From NCBI GenBank assembly GCA_050251035.1, contig JBFWNN010000001.1:62001-126000 (forward strand): a stretch of 64,000 nucleotides of DNA, read 5' to 3'. This DNA is from Taklimakanibacter sp050251035. GTDB lineage: Bacteria; Pseudomonadota; Alphaproteobacteria; Rhizobiales; Aestuariivirgaceae. This document shows positions 61,090 to 64,000 of the stretch, one piece after another. Below the pieces are notes generated by a model. The model saw only the letters and a program-made list of their open reading frames with translations. It was not told the origin of the DNA and made no database searches. Each line of letters begins with the position of its first letter. Within the stretch, counting starts at the first letter, position 1. Made by a program: the position numbers and the translations under genes.

Positions 61090-62442
61090 CTGAAGATCGT
61101 CCCGCAAAAATCCGATGTCGAAGGGGTCGCCTGGCCCCCGATCTCGATCGACGAGAATGCCGCGCTGGCCGCACTTCTCGCCCAGCTCGACGCCACGCAA
61201 TGGCTGACGCTGCCCGAGCTCGAGGACAACCAGGCGCGCCAGCTCGCGCTCGTCAGCGAGCATCACAAGGCACACACACCCGCTTTCGCGGCGCGCCTCA
61301 AGGCCGCGAAGGTGAGCTATGTGAACAGCCTGGAGCGCCTGCGCCATATCGAGCCCCTGTCGCGCCGCGACGCGCAAACCATGGGCGAGCGGTTCTTCGC
61401 CAGGCAGGTGCCGCGCCATCATCAACCGCTCGGCACCGCCAAGACCTCAGGCTCGACCGGCGAGCCGGTCACGGTCCGCAAGACCGCCGTCAACCGGTTG
61501 TTCTGGTCGGCCCTCACGCTGCGCGACCATCTGTGGAACGGCCGCGCCTTCAGCCTGAGGATGAGCTCCATCCGCGCCAATGTCAGCTCCTACACCGATG
61601 CCAAGGACTGGGGGGCGCCGGCCCGCAACCTGTTCAAGACCGGCGCGGCGCAGGGCATCCCGATCACCACCGACATCCGCGAGCAGCTCAGATTGCTGCG
61701 CCGCTTCCGTCCCGAGCTGCTGATCGTCTACCCGAACAACCTCAGCGCATTCGTGACCATCTGGGAAAAGGAGGGCTTCGATCTCAAAACCCTCCGCCAT
61801 CTCAAGACCATCGGCGAGACGGTGCGCGACGATTTGCGGCGGCGCGCGAAGGCGGTCACCGGACTTGCGATCGAGGACAACTACTCCTCGCAGGAGGTGG
61901 GCCCGATCGCCATCCAATGCCCGGCGAGCGGGCTCTATCATGTCATGTCGGAAGCACTGATCGTCGAGGTCCTCGACGAGCAGTGGGCGCCGTGCCGGGA
62001 AGGGGAGATCGGCCGGGTGGTGGTGAGCGACCTCCTCAATCTGGCGACGCCGCTCATCCGCTATGACATCGGCGATTATGCCGAGGTCGGCCCGCCCTGC
62101 AGCTGCGGCCGCGGCCTGCCGACGCTCAAAAGGATTTTGGGCCGCGAACGCAACCTGGTGCAATTGCCCGACGGCTCGCGCAACTGGCCGCTGGTCGGCT
62201 TCCATGACTATGACACGGTCGCGCCGATCCGGCAGTATCAGCTGATCCAGCACAAGATCGACGAGATCGAGTTCAAGCTGGTCGCCGACCAGGACCTGAC
62301 CCCGGACCAGGAAGAGCGGCTCATCAAGATCGTCCAGCAGTCGCTGAACCATCCGTTCAAGATCACGATCACGCAGTCGCGCGACCGGCTGCCGGTGGGG
62401 CCGAACGGCAAGCTCGAAGAGTTCATCTGCAAGCTTGCCTGA
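61090..62442 (+). CDS. PaaK-like adenylate-forming enzyme
   Basis: About 450 residues, of the phenylacetate-CoA ligase/CapK superfamily. The ATP loop is K-T-S-G-S-T-G-E-P-V-T, then the acidic N-Y-S-S-Q-E-V-G, I-R-Y-D-I-G-D-Y-A-E, a zinc-type C-S-C-G-R-G-L-P and the C-terminal hinge. The family N-terminal segment (Q-W-L-T-L-P-E-L-E-D-N-Q-A-R-Q-L) lies before the first ATG/GTG (61312), so a longer start is needed. No ATG, GTG or TTG occurs in frame up to the previous stop. CTG at 61090, with GAGG at 61076-61079 before it, is the best candidate. Substrate unknown. Confidence 0.75.
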   Translation: MKIVPQKSDVEGVAWPPISIDENAALAALLAQLDATQWLTLPELEDNQARQLALVSEHHKAHTPAFAARLKAAKVSYVNSLERLRHIEPLSRRDAQTMGERFFARQVPRHHQPLGTAKTSGSTGEPVTVRKTAVNRLFWSALTLRDHLWNGRAFSLRMSSIRANVSSYTDAKDWGAPARNLFKTGAAQGIPITTDIREQLRLLRRFRPELLIVYPNNLSAFVTIWEKEGFDLKTLRHLKTIGETVRDDLRRRAKAVTGLAIEDNYSSQEVGPIAIQCPASGLYHVMSEALIVEVLDEQWAPCREGEIGRVVVSDLLNLATPLIRYDIGDYAEVGPPCSCGRGLPTLKRILGRERNLVQLPDGSRNWPLVGFHDYDTVAPIRQYQLIQHKIDEIEFKLVADQDLTPDQEERLIKIVQQSLNHPFKITITQSRDRLPVGPNGKLEEFICKLA

Positions 62443-63123
62443 TCACGCGCCGAGCGCGGTCGTTTCCTGCTCGAGGCGGGCGCGGTCGAGAATGGTCAGG
62501 CCGCCGCGATGCAGGGCCACGATCTTACGCTTCTTCCAGGCCTGCAATTGCCGGTTCACGCTTTCGCGGCTGGCGCTGACGAGGCCCGCCAGCTGCTCCT
62601 GCGAGGAGGGGATCTCGTCGCCGAATTCCTCCGCCAGGGTCAGCACGCGCCGCGCCAGGGCGGCGGCGAGCGGCAGCAAGGCGGTCTCGCCGACGCGCTC
62701 CTTGATCTGGCGCAGCTTGCCGCAGAGATAGGCGATCACATGCACCGCGACCTCGGGGTTGGCCTCGATGAAGGCGAGGAAGGCGTTGCGCGGCAGGCGG
62801 AAGATCTCGGAGGGTTCGACCACCATGGCGGTCGCCATGCGCGGGCCGCCGTCGAGGAAGCCGACCACGCCGAAGGTGTTCTTCGGTCCGAACAGGTTGA
62901 GCGTCATCTCCTTGCCGTCGGACGACACCATCGTGGTGCGCACCCGCCCGGCCTTGATACCGTAAAGCGCATCGCCGGGCTCGCCCATATGGAAGATCAC
63001 CTCGCCCTTGGCGTAGCGGCGCATGCGGCAGAGGGCGGCCAACGATTGCATATGCGGCGAGCTCAATTCCGAAAAGGGTTCGGTCCGGGAGATGATGGCG
63101 AAGACAGGATCGGTCTTGAGCAT
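62443..63123 (-). CDS. Crp/Fnr-family regulator
   Basis: A 226-residue regulator. Start at 63123, just before the cNMP-binding domain. The cyclic-nucleotide fold has E-V-I-F-H-M-G-E-P-G-D-A-L-Y-G-I-K-A-G and F-L-D-G-G-P-R-M-A-T-A. The C-terminal helix-turn-helix is S-S-Q-E-Q-L-A-G-L-V-S-A-S-R-E-S-V-N-R-Q-L. No N-terminal Cys cluster, so not an oxygen-sensing Fnr. Possibly responds to cAMP, which the CHASE2 cyclase could supply, but this is inference. Abuts the PaaK-like gene, convergent. Confidence 0.9.
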   Translation of the reverse strand: MLKTDPVFAIISRTEPFSELSSPHMQSLAALCRMRRYAKGEVIFHMGEPGDALYGIKAGRVRTTMVSSDGKEMTLNLFGPKNTFGVVGFLDGGPRMATAMVVEPSEIFRLPRNAFLAFIEANPEVAVHVIAYLCGKLRQIKERVGETALLPLAAALARRVLTLAEEFGDEIPSSQEQLAGLVSASRESVNRQLQAWKKRKIVALHRGGLTILDRARLEQETTALGA

Positions 63124-63228
63124 GAATTTCGAGCTTTTGGCTGACTCCGCGACCACCGACTGTGAGGCGGATCACAGACGCGAGACGCCGCTGCGGGCAG
63201 TCTAGCACAAACCGAGCGAGGTCCGACA

Positions 63229-63381
63229 ATGTGCCCGCCGCAAGCCACAAGCCGAATTCCGCAAGCGCCTGCGCCATCGCGAGTCCTCCAGCACCTCGAT
63301 GAGCGGATGCTGCGCGATATCGGGCTCAGCGAAGAGGAGGTTTCAAGACGTGGATTACGCCGTTATTTTCGCGGACAATGA
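63229..63381 (+). CDS. DUF1127 mini-protein
   Basis: A 50-residue protein whose C-terminal half shows the DUF1127 signature L-D-E-R-M-L-R-D-I-G-L-S-E-E-E-V and an Arg-rich end. The N-terminal half is Pro/Ala-rich. ATG at 63229 with GCGAGG upstream. Its end overlaps the YciI-like start by 32 bp. DUF1127 proteins in Agrobacterium bind RNA and affect phosphate and carbon physiology. Confidence 0.7.
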   Translation: MCPPQATSRIPQAPAPSRVLQHLDERMLRDIGLSEEEVSRRGLRRYFRGQ

Positions 63382-63700
63382 AGAAAAATCCGGCAAGCGC
63401 GCCGAATTCATGAAAGAGCATATCGCTTTTCTCCGCGCGCATGATGGGCTGATTTCAGCAGCCGGGCCGATGAAGGATGCGCAAACCGGATCGCCGGCGG
63501 GCGGCCTGTGGCTGGTGAGCGCTGCAAGCGCAGAGGAGGTCGTGGCGCTGGTGAAAGCCGATCCGTTCTGGCCCACCGGCCTCAGGAAGTCATACCAGAT
63601 CCTCGAATGGAAGAAGGTGCACGCCGTCGCCGCGCGGCCGCCGCCTCAGGCGAGCTTGGACAGGTCCAGCGGCTCCGACGGTCCGAGCCAGATCACGTGA
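63350..63700 (+). CDS. YciI-like protein
   Basis: A 116-residue protein of the YciI family. GTG start at 63350 is set by GAGGAGG at 63334-63340. The fold contains the family residues (D-Y-A-V-I-F-A-D-N, R-A-E-F-M-K-E-H, P-F-W-P-T-G-L-R). YciI proteins are small ferredoxin-like-fold enzymes or binders with unclear reactions. Its C-terminus beyond about residue 95 is extended and overlaps the convergent gene by 55 bp; it may not be functional. Confidence 0.75.
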   Translation: MDYAVIFADNEEKSGKRAEFMKEHIAFLRAHDGLISAAGPMKDAQTGSPAGGLWLVSAASAEEVVALVKADPFWPTGLRKSYQILEWKKVHAVAARPPPQASLDRSSGSDGPSQIT

Positions 63701-63975
63701 TCGGTGTGGTCCTTGATCTCGTCGCCCGACAGCGCATGGGCGAAGATGGTGAAGCCGTCCCGGTTGGCGACGAGCCATTGCATCACATCCGAGAAGTTCT
63801 CCGGGCTGACGGTGAGCTGGCAGGAGCCGCGCGGATGCGGGCCGACGGCGCCGTCATGCATCCGGCCCATCGGGATACCGAACCGGTCGCGCAAGGTCTC
63901 GCACAGCTGCTGGGCCTCCGCCTTCCGCAGCGGATCGTAATAGACATGAGCATGATAGCCGGTGATCGCGGTCAT
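63646..63975 (-). CDS. DOPA 4,5-dioxygenase-family protein
   Basis: A 109-residue protein resembling DOPA 4,5-dioxygenases (aromatic ring-cleaving, Fe-dependent). Metal or catalytic His: Y-H-A-H-V-Y-Y (about 7-13), H-D-G-A-V-G-P-H-P, and D-H-T-D-H near the C-terminus. Length matches bacterial members. Its start is near the window end, and its own 3' end overlaps the YciI-like gene. Confidence 0.85.
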   Translation of the reverse strand: MTAITGYHAHVYYDPLRKAEAQQLCETLRDRFGIPMGRMHDGAVGPHPRGSCQLTVSPENFSDVMQWLVANRDGFTIFAHALSGDEIKDHTDHVIWLGPSEPLDLSKLA

Positions 63976-64000
63976 GGTCGCTTCTCCTCGTCGGCATGAA

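Overview
The window looks like a chromosomal segment of an alphaproteobacterium, most likely of the order Hyphomicrobiales (Rhizobiales). It is GC-rich throughout. It carries genes typical of that order (a DUF992 secreted protein, a FecR protein next to a CHASE2 adenylate cyclase, a DUF1127 mini-protein, trxB followed by a LysR gene) and an intergenic two-palindrome repeat of RIME type. I cannot place the genus. I found no rRNA, tRNA, CRISPR array, phage gene or insertion sequence. The segment reads as core chromosome with transport and stress modules plus one locally unstable patch.

Layout. 0-4.3 kb: a lipoprotein, a HAD hydrolase, then a tandem family of four related small lipoproteins (one frameshifted). 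A broken copy of the start of the HAD gene lies between the first two members, and a second frameshifted exported-protein gene follows. 4.3-6.7 kb: uvrB. 6.9-9.2 kb: four envelope proteins of unknown function, three of them overlapping. 9.2-16.2 kb: an exported FAD oxidase, rlmJ, a Bcr/CflA-type efflux pump, a protein with a LuxR-type helix-turn-helix, and several small membrane or secreted proteins. 16.2-22.3 kb: FAD monooxygenase, OsmC protein, aspartate-type aminotransferase, DUF1993, an AraC regulator divergent from a VOC/NTF2 gene pair, the RIME-like repeat and a GNAT acetyltransferase.

22.3-28.5 kb is a tripartite tricarboxylate transporter (tctA, tctB, tctC) divergent from a response regulator, a sensor kinase and a solute-binding protein that has no ABC permease. 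28.5-41.1 kb: TerC protein, phytoene-dehydrogenase-like oxidoreductase, DUF992, an EF-G-like GTPase, mgtE, FecR plus CHASE2 adenylate cyclase, a zinc-ribbon mini-protein, msrP and a LysE exporter. 41.1-48.1 kb: an Rsm22-like methyltransferase and a vitamin B12 uptake operon (btuB-btuF-btuC-btuD) behind a cobalamin riboswitch, with a divergent BtuF-like protein that lacks a signal peptide.

48.1-53.8 kb is a complete nickel importer, nikABCDE, with a perfect NikR operator upstream and nikR convergent at its end. B12 uptake and nickel uptake are therefore side by side, both under metal or cofactor feedback. 53.9-64 kb: LysR and trxB, an Lrp-benE-glutathione peroxidase operon, a fatty acid desaturase divergent from an ArsR-type regulator across a 32-bp direct repeat, a methyltransferase-like gene followed by a PaaK-like adenylate-forming enzyme that seems to start at CTG, a Crp/Fnr regulator, DUF1127, a YciI-like protein and a DOPA-dioxygenase-like protein.
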